DNA of 64,000 nt, taken from positions 2,740,454 through 2,804,453 of the forward strand of contig NZ_KN196470.1 of assembly GCF_000761445.1 (NCBI RefSeq), given 5' to 3'. Positions within the stretch are counted from its first letter, which is position 1. Each line of letters begins with the position of its first letter. Source of the DNA: Oleiagrimonas soli. GTDB lineage: Bacteria; Pseudomonadota; Gammaproteobacteria; Xanthomonadales; Rhodanobacteraceae. The position numbers and the translations under genes are program-made. Below are positions 28,024-37,726 of this stretch, one piece after another. The notes under the pieces were generated by a model, which saw nothing but the letters and a program-made list of their open reading frames with translations, did not search any database and was not told the DNA's origin.

Positions 28024-29250
28024 CTACTTCGGGTTCGGCTCCAGCGTGCCGGCGGCGTGACCGGCGAGCAGCCGCTTGGCGAAGCCCATGCGATTGAGCA
28101 TCCGCATGCCCACGCCTCGCGCCGTCACGAACGGCGACCACTGCACGCCGAACAGGCGCTCGACGCCGTCGAAGGCGCGGGCATCGAAGGTGTCCGCACT
28201 GCGACGGCGACGGGCATACCTGCGCAAGACCGCGGCGCTGCCGATATCGCGATCGGCCGCACGCGCGTCCCGGATCGTATCGCGCAGTTCCACCACATCG
28301 CGCAGCCCCAGGTTCACGCCCTGTCCGGCCAGCGGGTGCACCGCATGCGCGGCATCGCCCAGCAGCACCAGACGCGCATCGGCATAACGCTCGGCCAGTT
28401 GCAGACGCAGCGGGAAACCGGCGCGCGCGGTGGTCTCGAGGATCGGTCCAAGGCGAAAGTCGGTCGCCACGCCGACGGCGTCGCGGAATGCCTTGTCGTC
28501 CAGCGCCAGCACTTCGCGGGCGCGCGCCTCGGGCAGCGTCCACACGATCGAACAACGACCGTCGGCCAGCGGCAGTAGCGCGATCGGCCCTTCGGGCAGG
28601 AACCGCTGCCAGGCGGTGTACCCATGCTCGCGCTCGGTGCGCACGTGCGCGACCACGCCGCGTTGCTGGTAATCGCGACCGCGCGTGGCGATGCCGGCCT
28701 GCGCACGTAGCGGCGATCGCGCGCCGTCGGCCGCGACCAGCAGTCGCGCGTCCAGCACGCGTTCGTCGTCCAGATGTACGCGCACGCCGTCCGCATCGGC
28801 GGTGTAACGCTCCACGCTCGCCGGGCAGTGGCGGCGCACATCTGCGGCATCCAGGGCCTGCCACAGGCACTGCTGGATCAACCGATTCTCGACAATCCAA
28901 CCCAGATCCCGACGCTGCAGATCGGCGGCGTCGAAATCCAGCACGGCGCCGTTCTCGGCGTCCCATACATGCATGTGCCGATAACCGCAGGCGCGAGCGG
29001 CGAGGATGTCGTCCCACACGCCGAGCCGGTCCAGCAACTGCGCGGACGAGGCCGCCAGCGCGACCACGCGCAGATCGACTTCGTCCTCGGCTCGCCACGG
29101 CTCAGGCTCGCGCGCTTCGACCAGCGCCACCTCGCAGCCTTCGTCGGCCAGCGCCAGCGCCGCCGCCGCGCCGGCCATGCCGCCGCCGACCACGACCACA
29201 TCCAGACCCTCGCGCCGCCGACGGCGCGTGCGCTCCAAGGAACCGCTCAT
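28024..29250 (-). CDS. ubiI: FAD-dependent ubiquinone-biosynthesis hydroxylase, UbiI/VisC-like
   Basis: 408 residues from ATG 29250. The FAD dinucleotide motif VVVVGGGMAGAAAALALA is at the N-terminus, DG motif VAADGARSPLRAQAG in the middle and GDAAHAVHPLAGQGVNLGLRD towards the end. These class A flavin monooxygenases add hydroxyl groups to the ubiquinone ring (C5 for UbiI). Its first four bases overlap the ubiH stop (ATGA), so the two are translationally coupled. UbiI, UbiM and UbiF paralogues cannot be separated with certainty by eye. Confidence 0.87.
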   Translation of the reverse strand: MSGSLERTRRRRREGLDVVVVGGGMAGAAAALALADEGCEVALVEAREPEPWRAEDEVDLRVVALAASSAQLLDRLGVWDDILAARACGYRHMHVWDAENGAVLDFDAADLQRRDLGWIVENRLIQQCLWQALDAADVRRHCPASVERYTADADGVRVHLDDERVLDARLLVAADGARSPLRAQAGIATRGRDYQQRGVVAHVRTEREHGYTAWQRFLPEGPIALLPLADGRCSIVWTLPEARAREVLALDDKAFRDAVGVATDFRLGPILETTARAGFPLRLQLAERYADARLVLLGDAAHAVHPLAGQGVNLGLRDVVELRDTIRDARAADRDIGSAAVLRRYARRRRSADTFDARAFDGVERLFGVQWSPFVTARGVGMRMLNRMGFAKRLLAGHAAGTLEPNPK

Positions 29251-30455
29251 GGCACCTGCTCCAGTACGGCGCGCGGCGGCTGACCGCGGAAACCCATGCC
29301 GTGCCGCACCAGCGCGTCGCGCAACGGCGGAACCAGCGCGCCGGACAGCAGGCCCAGCGAGCGCAGCGGCCCCAGCCACGGCTGCGGCAGGCAGGCCAGT
29401 CGGATCAGTCCATGGCTCATCGCCATCACGCCTTCGCGATCCGGCGCACGGCGCTCGGCGTAGGCATGCAGCAGATCGGCATCGCCCGGATCGGCGGCGC
29501 CGATCACGCATTCGGCCAGCGTCAGCGCATCGCGCAGGCCCAGATTGAAACCCTGTGCGCCGATCGGGTGGATGGTCTGCGCGGCATTGCCGACCAGCAC
29601 GGCGCGCGGCCCGACCACCCGGCGCGCGGCGGCGCGGCGGATCGGATGCGCGAAACGCATGCCGGGCTGCCGCAGGCGACCGGCGCGCCAGCCGAAGCGC
29701 TGCTGCGCCAGAGCAATATAGGCCTCGTCGTCCAGCGCCGACACGCGCTCGGCTTCGTCGGCCGCCACCGTCATCACTAGACCGGCGCGGTCGTCGGTCA
29801 ACGGCAGCAAGGCGACGGGACCGTCATCGCTGAAACGCTCGTAGGCACAGCCGCGCAGAGGACGCTCGGGCGTCACCGTGCAGACGAACAGGGTCTGCGC
29901 GTAATCGTGGGTATCGGCCTCGATGCCGAGCGCGTCGCGCACCATCGATGCGGTGCCGTCCGCGCCGACCAGCAGACGCGCATGCAGCTCGCGCTCGCCG
30001 TCAGCATCGTCGATGCGGGCCAGCCAGCCGTCCTCGACCGGCTGCAACGCGCGCACCGTCGCCGGCGCCCTTCGGCGCAAGGCGGTGCAGGCATCCAGAC
30101 GCAACTGCAGGGCATGGCCGAGTTCGCGCGCGGGCAGCGTCCAGCCGACCGCGTCGACGCCGGCTTCGGCGGCATCCAGGCGCGCGCTGCCGAACTCGCC
30201 GACGCGGCTGACGTGGATGCGGCGGATCGGCGTGGCCGCGGCTTCGGCATGCGGCCAGACGCCCAGACTGCGCAGGCCATTCACGGTCGCCCGCGCCAGC
30301 GCCAGATTGCGCTCGCTGTAGCGCGGCGGCGGCTCGCGTTTCGGCGCGGCGGCCTCGACCAGGGTCGCGTCGCAACCGGCGGCATCCAGCGCAATGGCCA
30401 GACTGGCGCCCACCAGGCCGCCGCCGATCACCAGGATATCGGTGCGTTCAGTCAT
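29247..30455 (-). CDS. ubiH: 2-octaprenyl-6-methoxyphenyl hydroxylase UbiH
   Basis: 402 residues from ATG 30455 (MTERTDILVIGGGLVGASLAI). The C-terminal FAD motif is GNAAQTIHPIGAQGFNLGLRD; the GNAAQ form is characteristic of UbiH. It hydroxylates C1 of the ubiquinone ring. It is upstream of and overlaps ubiI. A longer frame to 30608 runs into the divergent DUF6580 gene and lacks family similarity, so ATG 30455 is preferred. Confidence 0.9.
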   Translation of the reverse strand: MTERTDILVIGGGLVGASLAIALDAAGCDATLVEAAAPKREPPPRYSERNLALARATVNGLRSLGVWPHAEAAATPIRRIHVSRVGEFGSARLDAAEAGVDAVGWTLPARELGHALQLRLDACTALRRRAPATVRALQPVEDGWLARIDDADGERELHARLLVGADGTASMVRDALGIEADTHDYAQTLFVCTVTPERPLRGCAYERFSDDGPVALLPLTDDRAGLVMTVAADEAERVSALDDEAYIALAQQRFGWRAGRLRQPGMRFAHPIRRAAARRVVGPRAVLVGNAAQTIHPIGAQGFNLGLRDALTLAECVIGAADPGDADLLHAYAERRAPDREGVMAMSHGLIRLACLPQPWLGPLRSLGLLSGALVPPLRDALVRHGMGFRGQPPRAVLEQVP

Positions 30456-30540
30456 GCCGCCAAGGATACTCGCTGCGCGCCCGATCCTGTCGAAATCCGG
30501 CAGATGCAGTATCCTTGCATGGATATTCGTCGCCCCGAAC

Positions 30541-31125
30541 ATGGTGTTCTCGATGCAGCCCAATTCGCCTCGCCTGATCACGCCGCGCAGCCTGGTGCTC
30601 AGCGGCATGATCGTCTTCGCCGTCGCCGTTCGCCTGCTGGCCTATTTCCAGCCCGCGGCGCTGCCGCTCAATTTCTCGCCGGTCATGGCCATCGCGATCT
30701 TCGGCGGCGCGCTGTTCAGCGACCGTCGTCTGGCCCTGCTGGTGCCGCTACTGGCGATGTTCGTCTCCGATCTGGTGATCGGCCTGCATGTGCTGATCCC
30801 GGTGATCTACGGCTGCATGGCGCTGGGCGTGCTGCTCGGCTCGGGCCTGCTGCGCCGCAAGCGCAGCGCCGGACGCGTGATCGCCGCGGCCGTGGGCGGC
30901 GCCACCGGTTTCTATCTGATCACCAACTTCTTCGTCTGGCTGACCTCGGGCATGTACGCCATGACCGCGTCCGGCCTGGCCGCGTGCTATGTCGCTGGCC
31001 TGCCGTTCTACCAGTACGGCTCGCTGCCGGGCACGCTGCTGTGGAGCGGCGTGCTGTTCGGCGGCTTCGCCCTGCTGTCGCTGCGCTTCAAGGCGCTGAA
31101 CGCGATCCCGCAGCCGGCCCGCTGA
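30541..31125 (+). CDS. DUF6580-type small membrane protein, possible vitamin transporter
   Basis: 194 residues (ATG 30541; ATG 30553 also possible) with about six hydrophobic segments. The signature NFSPVMAIAIFGGALFSDRR, then LLAMFVSDLVIGLH, matches the DUF6580 putative transport family and recalls S-components of ECF transporters. Cys92 sits in the membrane segment VLIPVIYGCMALG. Only 10 bases separate it from the corrinoid adenosyltransferase gene, so a link to cobalamin uptake is reasonable but unproven. Confidence 0.8.
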   Translation: MVFSMQPNSPRLITPRSLVLSGMIVFAVAVRLLAYFQPAALPLNFSPVMAIAIFGGALFSDRRLALLVPLLAMFVSDLVIGLHVLIPVIYGCMALGVLLGSGLLRRKRSAGRVIAAAVGGATGFYLITNFFVWLTSGMYAMTASGLAACYVAGLPFYQYGSLPGTLLWSGVLFGGFALLSLRFKALNAIPQPAR

Positions 31126-31135
31126 GTCCAGCGCC

Positions 31136-31702
31136 GTGGGCAAGCGCCTGTCGAAAATCTACACGCGCACGGGCGACGACGGCAGCACCGGCCTCGGCGA
31201 CGGTTCGCGCATCGCCAAGGATGCGCCGCGCGTGGCCGCGTACGGCACCACCGACGAGCTGAACGCCACCGTCGGCATGGTGCTGGCCTGCGACGGCGTG
31301 CCCGATACGGTGCGCGAAACGCTTACGCAGGTGCAGCACGATCTGTTCGACCTGGGCGGCGAGCTGTGCATTCCCGGCATGGCGATGATCCACGACGCCG
31401 ACATCGAGCGCCTGGAACGCCAGCTCGACGGCTTCAACGCCGACCTGCCCGCGCTGAAGGAATTCATCCTGCCCGGCGGCGGCATGGCGGCCGCGCAATG
31501 CCATCTGGCGCGCACGGTGTGCCGTCGCGCCGAGCGCATGGTGGTGACGCTGGCGCGCGACGAAGACGTGCGGCCGCAGGCGATCCATTACCTCAACCGC
31601 CTGTCCGACCTGCTGTTCGTGATCGCCCGCGTGCTGGCGCGCGCCAGCGGTCATGGCGAGGTGCTGTGGCAGCACGAGCGGCGCAAGAAGCCGGTGTCCT
31701 GA
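31136..31702 (+). CDS. PduO-type ATP:cob(I)alamin adenosyltransferase
   Basis: 188 residues, GTG start. The N-terminal ATP-binding motif KIYTRTGDDGSTGLGDGSR is diagnostic of the PduO type, followed by YGTTDELNA and the C-terminal CRRAERMVV and LNRLSDLLFVIAR helices. It transfers the adenosyl group of ATP to cob(I)alamin to make coenzyme B12. No cobalamin synthesis genes are nearby, so the organism may salvage B12. It is co-directional with the DUF6580 gene before it and with the deacetylase-like gene four bases after it. Confidence 0.94.
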   Translation: MGKRLSKIYTRTGDDGSTGLGDGSRIAKDAPRVAAYGTTDELNATVGMVLACDGVPDTVRETLTQVQHDLFDLGGELCIPGMAMIHDADIERLERQLDGFNADLPALKEFILPGGGMAAAQCHLARTVCRRAERMVVTLARDEDVRPQAIHYLNRLSDLLFVIARVLARASGHGEVLWQHERRKKPVS

Positions 31703-31706
31703 CGCC

Positions 31707-32627
31707 TTGATCCGGCTCTACACCCATCCCGCATGCCTGCAGCACGATCCGGGGCCGGGCCATCCCGAATCGCCCGCCCGCCTGCGCGCCGTGCTGGACG
31801 CGCTCGATCACGACAGCTTCGCCGCCCTGGACCGGGTCGAGGCGCCGCGCGCCAGCCGTCTGCAGCTGCTGCGAACGCACACGCTCGAGCATGTGGCGCG
31901 CATTCTCGAGGCGCGCCCCGACGAAAACGGCCTGCGTCTGGACGAAGACACGGTGATGTCGCCGGGATCGGCCGAAGCCGCGCTGCGTGCGGCCGGCGCG
32001 GTCGTGGCCGCCGTCGACGCCGTGATGACGGGCGCCTGCGAACGCGCGTTCTGCGCCGTGCGCCCGCCCGGGCACCACGCCACGGCGGACACCGCGATGG
32101 GCTTCTGTCTGTTCAACAGCGTGGCGGTGGCCGCCGCGCACGCGATCGCCGAGCATCGCCTCAAGCGCGTCGCCATCGTCGACTTCGACGTGCACCACGG
32201 CAACGGCACGCAGGACATCTTCGCGCGCGAGCCGAAAGTCTTGTATGTCTCCAGCCATCAGGCGCCGTTGTATCCAGGCACCGGCGATGCCATCGAGACC
32301 GGCGTCGGCAACATCGTGAATGCGCCGCTGCCGCCGGACACGCGCTCGCAGGAATTCCGACAGATCTGGGACGGTCTGCTGCTGCCCCGCCTGCACGACT
32401 TCCGCCCGCAACTGGTGCTGATCTCGGCCGGTTTCGACGCCCATCGCCTCGACCCGCTGGCGCAGCTGCAGCTGGAAACCGAGGACTACGCCTGGCTGAC
32501 CGATCGCCTGATGCATCTGGCCGATGCCCACGCCCACGGCCGTCTGGTGTCGAGCCTGGAAGGGGGCTACGACCTGGCTGCGCTGGCCGCCGCCTCCGCT
32601 GCACACGTGCGCGAACTGATGGCTTGA
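31707..32627 (+). CDS. Histone-deacetylase-family (class II) amidohydrolase
   Basis: 306 residues from TTG 31707 (reads IRLYTHPACLQHD); no ATG exists near the conserved N-terminus. Zinc ligands and catalytic histidines are recognisable: RPPGHHA, VDFDVHHGNGTQD and SAGFDAHRLDPL. Bacterial members deacetylate small amides such as acetylpolyamines or acetoin-linked targets; the substrate here is not known. It starts 4 bases after the adenosyltransferase stop and is probably in the same operon. Confidence 0.9.
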   Translation: MIRLYTHPACLQHDPGPGHPESPARLRAVLDALDHDSFAALDRVEAPRASRLQLLRTHTLEHVARILEARPDENGLRLDEDTVMSPGSAEAALRAAGAVVAAVDAVMTGACERAFCAVRPPGHHATADTAMGFCLFNSVAVAAAHAIAEHRLKRVAIVDFDVHHGNGTQDIFAREPKVLYVSSHQAPLYPGTGDAIETGVGNIVNAPLPPDTRSQEFRQIWDGLLLPRLHDFRPQLVLISAGFDAHRLDPLAQLQLETEDYAWLTDRLMHLADAHAHGRLVSSLEGGYDLAALAAASAAHVRELMA

Positions 32628-32796
32628 CGCGCCGAACGCAGCCCATCGCGACCGACCTCGACGCAGATGCGCGCTGCCGTCCGCCCCCGTTTCTGCTAGC
32701 GTACGTGCGTTGTGCTGCCGCATGCCCGGCGCTGCGTGCTCACCCAGCCGTGGCCGGACGTGGCCTGAACCGATAACGACTTGAGGAGACCGGGCC

Positions 32797-35217
32797 TTGT
32801 CGACCCGCCAGCCCGCCCCGCCCCGCAGACGCCTGCTCGCCCTGGCCGTGGCTTTGGCCGTCAGCGGCACCGCCGCGCATGCCGCCCAGGACGCCACGAC
32901 CACCGTCGCGCCGATTCCGGCCGTGCGCGGCGCCAAAGCGCCGCCTGCACCGTGTCCGCTGGGGTCCCTGTTTTGCCCCCCGCGCCCGGTCAGCTATGCA
33001 CTGTGCCGCCCCAATGCGCTGTTGGCGTTCTACCAGCCCGGCCTGCCGCAAGACACGGACGGACGCGACCTGGCCGACACCGACGTCCGCGCCGCGCACG
33101 TCGACAGTTCCAACCGCTCGGTCTACCGTCTCGACGGACAGGTGCGGCTGCAGCGCTACGACCAGCTGCTGCGCGCCGACCATGTGGACTACAACGACGT
33201 CACCACGGCCTACGACGCCCACGGCGATGTGCGCTACCAGGACAGCACCATGCTGCTGTCGGCGCAGCACATCCAAGGCACCACCATGCCGGACCGCAGC
33301 ACCGCGAACACGGTGCAGTACCAGCTGCTCGAATCGCATGGCAACGGCATCGCCGGCACCGCGCAATTGTTCGACCCGCAGCACAGCAAGCTGCAGCAGG
33401 CGACCTACTCGACCTGCGATCCGGGCGACCGGGTGTGGGAATTCCGCGCCAAGCAGATCGACCTGAACAAGCAGACCGGCGTCGGCGTCGCCCATCACGC
33501 CACGTTGCGCTATCACCACGTGCCGATCCTGTACCTGCCGTACATGAGTTTCCCGATCGACAACCGGCGCAAGAGCGGTTTCCTGTACCCGACGTTCGGC
33601 AACAGCTCCAACGCTGGCTTCACATACAGCCAGCCGTACTACCTGAATCTGGCGCCGAACTACGACGCCACGCTGACGCCGAATCTCTACAGCGAACGCG
33701 GGTTGATGCTGGGCACCCAGTTCCGTTACCTGACCGATCTCGGCCGCGGCGTACTGAACGTCGACTACCTGCCCAACGACAGCAAGGCAGGCAGCGACCA
33801 CAGCGGCAATACGCGCCCCGACCTGAAGGACGGCGCGAACCGCTACTTCATCGACTTCAGCAACGTCACGCCCATCGGACGGCAGTGGAACTTCTCCGTG
33901 CGCTACAGGCACGTGTCCGACCCTTATTACTTCAAGGATTTCAGCAACGACATCGTGCGCAGCGCGACAACCGTGCTGCCGTCCAATGCCTATATCAGCG
34001 GACACGGCAACTGGTGGAATGCCGCCATCGGTGTCGATCGCTACGAGAGCGTCGATCCGGCGCTGCCCGACAACAGGTTGCAATACCGTCGCTGGCCGCG
34101 CGGCGTCTTCAACATGGACATCCCGCTGTCGCGCTACATCGACTTCGGCCTGAACACGGAGGCCGTGGCGTTCCGTCGCGACGAGTCCGTACAAGGCAAT
34201 CGTCTGGATCTGCAGCCTTACGTCTCCTGGTCGCTGGGCGGCTCGGCCTGGTACGTGAAGCCGCGGGTGGCTTACCGCTACACGCGCTACGACCTGATCG
34301 GCGACTTCAACCAGTACGCCGGCAGCTACACCTATCCGAACCGCACCCCCTCGCGCTCAATGCCCATCTATAGCGTCGACAGCGGCCTGTACTTCGAGCG
34401 GCAAACCAGTCTGTTCGGCGAGGAATACACGCAGACCCTGGAGCCGAGGCTGTACTACCTGTATGTGCCGTACCGCAACCAGGACGATCTGCCGCTGTTC
34501 GACACGCGCCTGATGACCTTCGATTACTGGCAGCTGTTCAGCACCAACCGCTTCTCCGGCGCCGACCGCCAGATGGACGCCAACAACCTGACCGGCGCCA
34601 TCACTTCGCGCCTGCTCGACGCCAACGGCGACGAGCGCGCATCGATCAGCTTCGGCCAGATCCGCTATCTGCAGCCGCAGCGCGTGCAGCTGACTCCGAA
34701 CGCACCGGAAATCGACTACAGCGGCTCCGCCTACGTCAGTCAGTTCTCGCTGAAGCTGTCCGACGATTGGCGCCTGAACAGCGCTTACCAGTGGAGTCCC
34801 AACACGCGCCACAACCAGGTCGCGACCCTCGGCGTGCAACGCCGGATCGGCGCGGACGGCGTGTTCAACTTCAGCTACCGCTATCGCAACCGCTTCCTGG
34901 AACAGTTGGACGCTTCCGCGGTCTATCCCATATCGGCCCGCTGGCGTGTACTGGGTCGCTGGAACGTTTCGCTGCGTGATTCGCTTGTCGGCAACCCGAA
35001 CTGGAATCGTGGCCACCCCAAGACGCTCGATGCCGTGGCCGGCGTCGAGTACGACAGCTGCTGCGTCGCGATCCGGCTGGTCGGCCACCATTACGTACGC
35101 GACAACTACGGCAATACCAACAACGCGGTCATGCTGGAGATCGAATTCAAGGGCCTGGGCAGCACCACCCCGCAGACCGAGAGCTTCCTGCAGCGTGCTA
35201 TTCTTGGCTATCAATAA
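32797..35217 (+). CDS. lptD: LPS-assembly outer membrane protein LptD
   Basis: 806 residues, TTG start preceded by GAGGAG. A signal peptide (LALAVALAVSGTAAHA) leads to an N-terminal OstA/LptA-like jellyroll (VDSSNRSVYRLDGQVRLQRYDQLLRADHV) and a C-terminal 26-strand barrel. Cysteines in APCPLGSLFC, YSTCDPGD and YDSCCVAIR fit the inter-domain disulfides LptD needs. With LptE it inserts lipopolysaccharide into the outer leaflet. It heads the classic lptD-surA-pdxA-rsmA-apaG-apaH run. Confidence 0.96.
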   Translation: MSTRQPAPPRRRLLALAVALAVSGTAAHAAQDATTTVAPIPAVRGAKAPPAPCPLGSLFCPPRPVSYALCRPNALLAFYQPGLPQDTDGRDLADTDVRAAHVDSSNRSVYRLDGQVRLQRYDQLLRADHVDYNDVTTAYDAHGDVRYQDSTMLLSAQHIQGTTMPDRSTANTVQYQLLESHGNGIAGTAQLFDPQHSKLQQATYSTCDPGDRVWEFRAKQIDLNKQTGVGVAHHATLRYHHVPILYLPYMSFPIDNRRKSGFLYPTFGNSSNAGFTYSQPYYLNLAPNYDATLTPNLYSERGLMLGTQFRYLTDLGRGVLNVDYLPNDSKAGSDHSGNTRPDLKDGANRYFIDFSNVTPIGRQWNFSVRYRHVSDPYYFKDFSNDIVRSATTVLPSNAYISGHGNWWNAAIGVDRYESVDPALPDNRLQYRRWPRGVFNMDIPLSRYIDFGLNTEAVAFRRDESVQGNRLDLQPYVSWSLGGSAWYVKPRVAYRYTRYDLIGDFNQYAGSYTYPNRTPSRSMPIYSVDSGLYFERQTSLFGEEYTQTLEPRLYYLYVPYRNQDDLPLFDTRLMTFDYWQLFSTNRFSGADRQMDANNLTGAITSRLLDANGDERASISFGQIRYLQPQRVQLTPNAPEIDYSGSAYVSQFSLKLSDDWRLNSAYQWSPNTRHNQVATLGVQRRIGADGVFNFSYRYRNRFLEQLDASAVYPISARWRVLGRWNVSLRDSLVGNPNWNRGHPKTLDAVAGVEYDSCCVAIRLVGHHYVRDNYGNTNNAVMLEIEFKGLGSTTPQTESFLQRAILGYQ

Positions 35218-35351
35218 GCGGCCGCGCTCCAGGGGTGCGAGTCCCTCGCAAGCCGCAGCCACCTACCATCCGGACCGGGCCCGCTCTTCGACCGCCCGGT
35301 GCAAACCGGCACCGGCACGGTGCCCCACGGACCCCTCAGGGCACGATTGAG

Positions 35352-36701
35352 ATGAAGCAGATTGTCACGTCCTTCCTGTTCCTTCTGGCGCTGATCGCGG
35401 CACCGCTGCATGCGCAGCTTCTGCCGCAGGCACAGAGCTCACAGCCGCAGATGATCGACCGCATCGTCGCCGTGGTGAACGATGGCGTCATCCTGCAAAG
35501 CGACCTGGATCAGGCCGTGCAAACGGTGATGCAGCAGTACGCCGGCCACACCGACCAGCTGCCGCCGCACCAGATCCTCGAGCGCCAGGTACTGCAGCGC
35601 CTGATCCTGATGAAGCTGCAGGTGCAGAAGGCCAGCGAGCAGGGCGTTCGCGTATCCAACGACGAAGTCAGCCAGGCCACCCAGAATGTGGCCCAGCAGA
35701 ACAAGATGACCGTCGACCAGCTGCGTGCGGCCATCGCCCAGCAGGGCGGCAGCTTCGCCCAGTTCCAGCAGCAGCTGGCCGAACAGATCATGGTCCAGCA
35801 TCTGCGCGACTCGGTCGTCCGCAACAACGTGTCGATCACCGACGCCGAAGTCGACAACATGCTGAAGAACCCGGTGTACTCCGGCGGCGAGGTGCACCTC
35901 GCGCACATCCGCGTCAGCATGCCCTCGGGCGGTTCGGCCAGCGACCTGCAGGCCGCCGAGAACAAGGCCGAGGCCGCCATCAAGGCGATCCAGGGCGGCA
36001 TGGACTTCAATGCGGCCGCGATCCGCTATTCCGACGCCGACGACGCGCTGAAGGGCGGTGATCTCGGCTGGCGCGGGCTGGACGAAATTCCGCCCGGCTT
36101 CGTCGACATCGTCTCGAAGATGAAGCCCGGCCAGATCACCCCGCCGCTGCGCGGCCCGAACGGCTTCCAGATTCTCAAGCTGATCGGCCGTCGCGCCCCG
36201 CAGGCCAAGGTGGTCACCGAGTATCACGCCCGCCAGATCATCATCAAGCCGTCCGAGCTGGTCAGCGAGGCCCAAGCCCGCAAGAAGATCAACGATCTCT
36301 ACCACCGCATCGTCGACAAGCACGAGGACTTCGCCAAGCTGGCCAAGGAGAACTCGGATGACGACACCACCGCCAACGCCGGCGGCAACATGGACTGGTT
36401 CCCGTCCGACGCCTGGGGCACGGCCATCCAGCAGCAGCTGGACGCGATGAAGGACGGCCAGGTCTCCAAGCCGTTCGAGGTGCAGAAGGGCGTGTGGGAC
36501 ATCATTCAGCGCCTCGGCGTGCGGCAGAAGGATCGCACCGAGGAAGAGCGTCGCGATCAGGCCCGTCAGGCCATCGGCAACCGCAAGGCGCAGGACGCCT
36601 ACGAGAACTTCCTGCGCCAGCTGCGCTCGACCGGGTACGTGAATATCCGCGTTCCGTCGCTGCGCGAACCGAAGAGCGACAGCGACAACGGCAGCACCTG
36701 A
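35352..36701 (+). CDS. surA: Periplasmic chaperone / peptidyl-prolyl isomerase SurA
   Basis: 449 residues from ATG 35352, where the protein has a clear signal peptide (VTSFLFLLALIAAPLHAQ). The N-terminal chaperone domain (MIDRIVAVVNDGVILQSDLD) is followed by two parvulin domains, VHLAHIRVSMP to IRYSDADDALKGGDLGW, and EYHARQIIIKPSE to NMDWFPSDAWG. SurA escorts unfolded outer membrane proteins, including LptD, to the BAM complex. Its stop overlaps the pdxA start by one base (TGATG). Confidence 0.96.
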   Translation: MKQIVTSFLFLLALIAAPLHAQLLPQAQSSQPQMIDRIVAVVNDGVILQSDLDQAVQTVMQQYAGHTDQLPPHQILERQVLQRLILMKLQVQKASEQGVRVSNDEVSQATQNVAQQNKMTVDQLRAAIAQQGGSFAQFQQQLAEQIMVQHLRDSVVRNNVSITDAEVDNMLKNPVYSGGEVHLAHIRVSMPSGGSASDLQAAENKAEAAIKAIQGGMDFNAAAIRYSDADDALKGGDLGWRGLDEIPPGFVDIVSKMKPGQITPPLRGPNGFQILKLIGRRAPQAKVVTEYHARQIIIKPSELVSEAQARKKINDLYHRIVDKHEDFAKLAKENSDDDTTANAGGNMDWFPSDAWGTAIQQQLDAMKDGQVSKPFEVQKGVWDIIQRLGVRQKDRTEEERRDQARQAIGNRKAQDAYENFLRQLRSTGYVNIRVPSLREPKSDSDNGST

Positions 36702-37726
36702 TGTCATCCGCCGCGGCCCTTCTGCCGCGGCTCGCCGTCACCGCCGGCGAGCCGGCCGGCATCGGACCCGAACTGGTCGCACGACTGGCCATGCAGCCCC
36801 TGCTCGCCGATCTGATCGCGATCGGCGATGTCGACCAGCTTCGTCGCGCCGCCGCGCGCTGCGACGTCACGCTGGACATCCGCGAGGATGACGGCACCCG
36901 GATTGCGACCCGCGCGCCGGGACAGATTCGCGTCGCGCACCACCCGCTGCGTGCGCAGGAGCGCCCCGGAATTCTCGACCCGCGCAACGCCTTCCAGGTC
37001 CTCAACACCCTCGCCGACGCCGCGGACGGCTGCCTGGACGGACGCTTCGATGCGGTGGTCACGGCACCGGTGCAGAAGTCGGTCATCAACGAAGCCGGCG
37101 AACCGTTCAGCGGTCACACGGAATTCTTCGCGCAACGCGCCCAAGCCTCGGTCGTGATGATGCTGGCCAGCGAAGGCGACGCGACACGACCGCCGCTGCG
37201 CGTGGCGCTGGCCACTACCCACCTGCCCCTGCGCGCCGTGCCGGATGCCATCGGCATCGACATGCTGTGCGCCAAGCTGCGCATCGTCCACACCGCGCTG
37301 CAGCGGCAGTTCGGCATCGATGCGCCGCGCATCGGCGTGCTCGGTCTCAATCCCCACGCCGGCGAAAGCGGACACATGGGACGCGAGGAAATCGAGGTCA
37401 TCGAACCCGCCCTGCAACCACTGCGCGCCGAAGGCATGCAACTGATCGGCCCCCTGCCCGCGGACACCGCTTTCATCCCCGCCATGCGTACGCGCATGGA
37501 CGCCGTGCTGGCGATGTACCACGATCAGGCGCTGCCGGTACTCAAGAGCGAAGCCTTCGATCGCACCGTCAACCTGACCCTGGGTCTGCCCTTCGTGCGC
37601 ACATCGGTCGATCACGGCACCGCGCTGGAGCTGGCCGGCAGCGGCCGCGCGGATCCATCCAGCCTGATCGCTGCGGCGCGCATGGCGCTGCGCCTCATCG
37701 CCCACGAGCGGACATCGAAGGCATGA
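36701..37726 (+). CDS. pdxA: 4-hydroxythreonine-4-phosphate dehydrogenase PdxA
   Basis: 341 residues. Conserved blocks include LAVTAGEPAGIGPEL, the metal- and substrate-binding histidine in SGHTEFFAQ, GLNPHAGESGHMGREE and YHDQALPVLK. It oxidises 4-phosphohydroxy-L-threonine, an early step of pyridoxal 5'-phosphate synthesis. It overlaps surA by one base and rsmA by four (ATGA), so translation in this operon is coupled. Confidence 0.96.
   Translation: MSSAAALLPRLAVTAGEPAGIGPELVARLAMQPLLADLIAIGDVDQLRRAAARCDVTLDIREDDGTRIATRAPGQIRVAHHPLRAQERPGILDPRNAFQVLNTLADAADGCLDGRFDAVVTAPVQKSVINEAGEPFSGHTEFFAQRAQASVVMMLASEGDATRPPLRVALATTHLPLRAVPDAIGIDMLCAKLRIVHTALQRQFGIDAPRIGVLGLNPHAGESGHMGREEIEVIEPALQPLRAEGMQLIGPLPADTAFIPAMRTRMDAVLAMYHDQALPVLKSEAFDRTVNLTLGLPFVRTSVDHGTALELAGSGRADPSSLIAAARMALRLIAHERTSKA

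Noticed and set aside
30456-30540. Cobalamin riboswitch before the DUF6580-adenosyltransferase pair
   Set aside because: The non-coding gap is only 85 bases and lacks the B12-box-like core, too short for that riboswitch.
32740-34194. Minus-strand frame opposite lptD
   Set aside because: Low-complexity antisense translation; lptD is certain.
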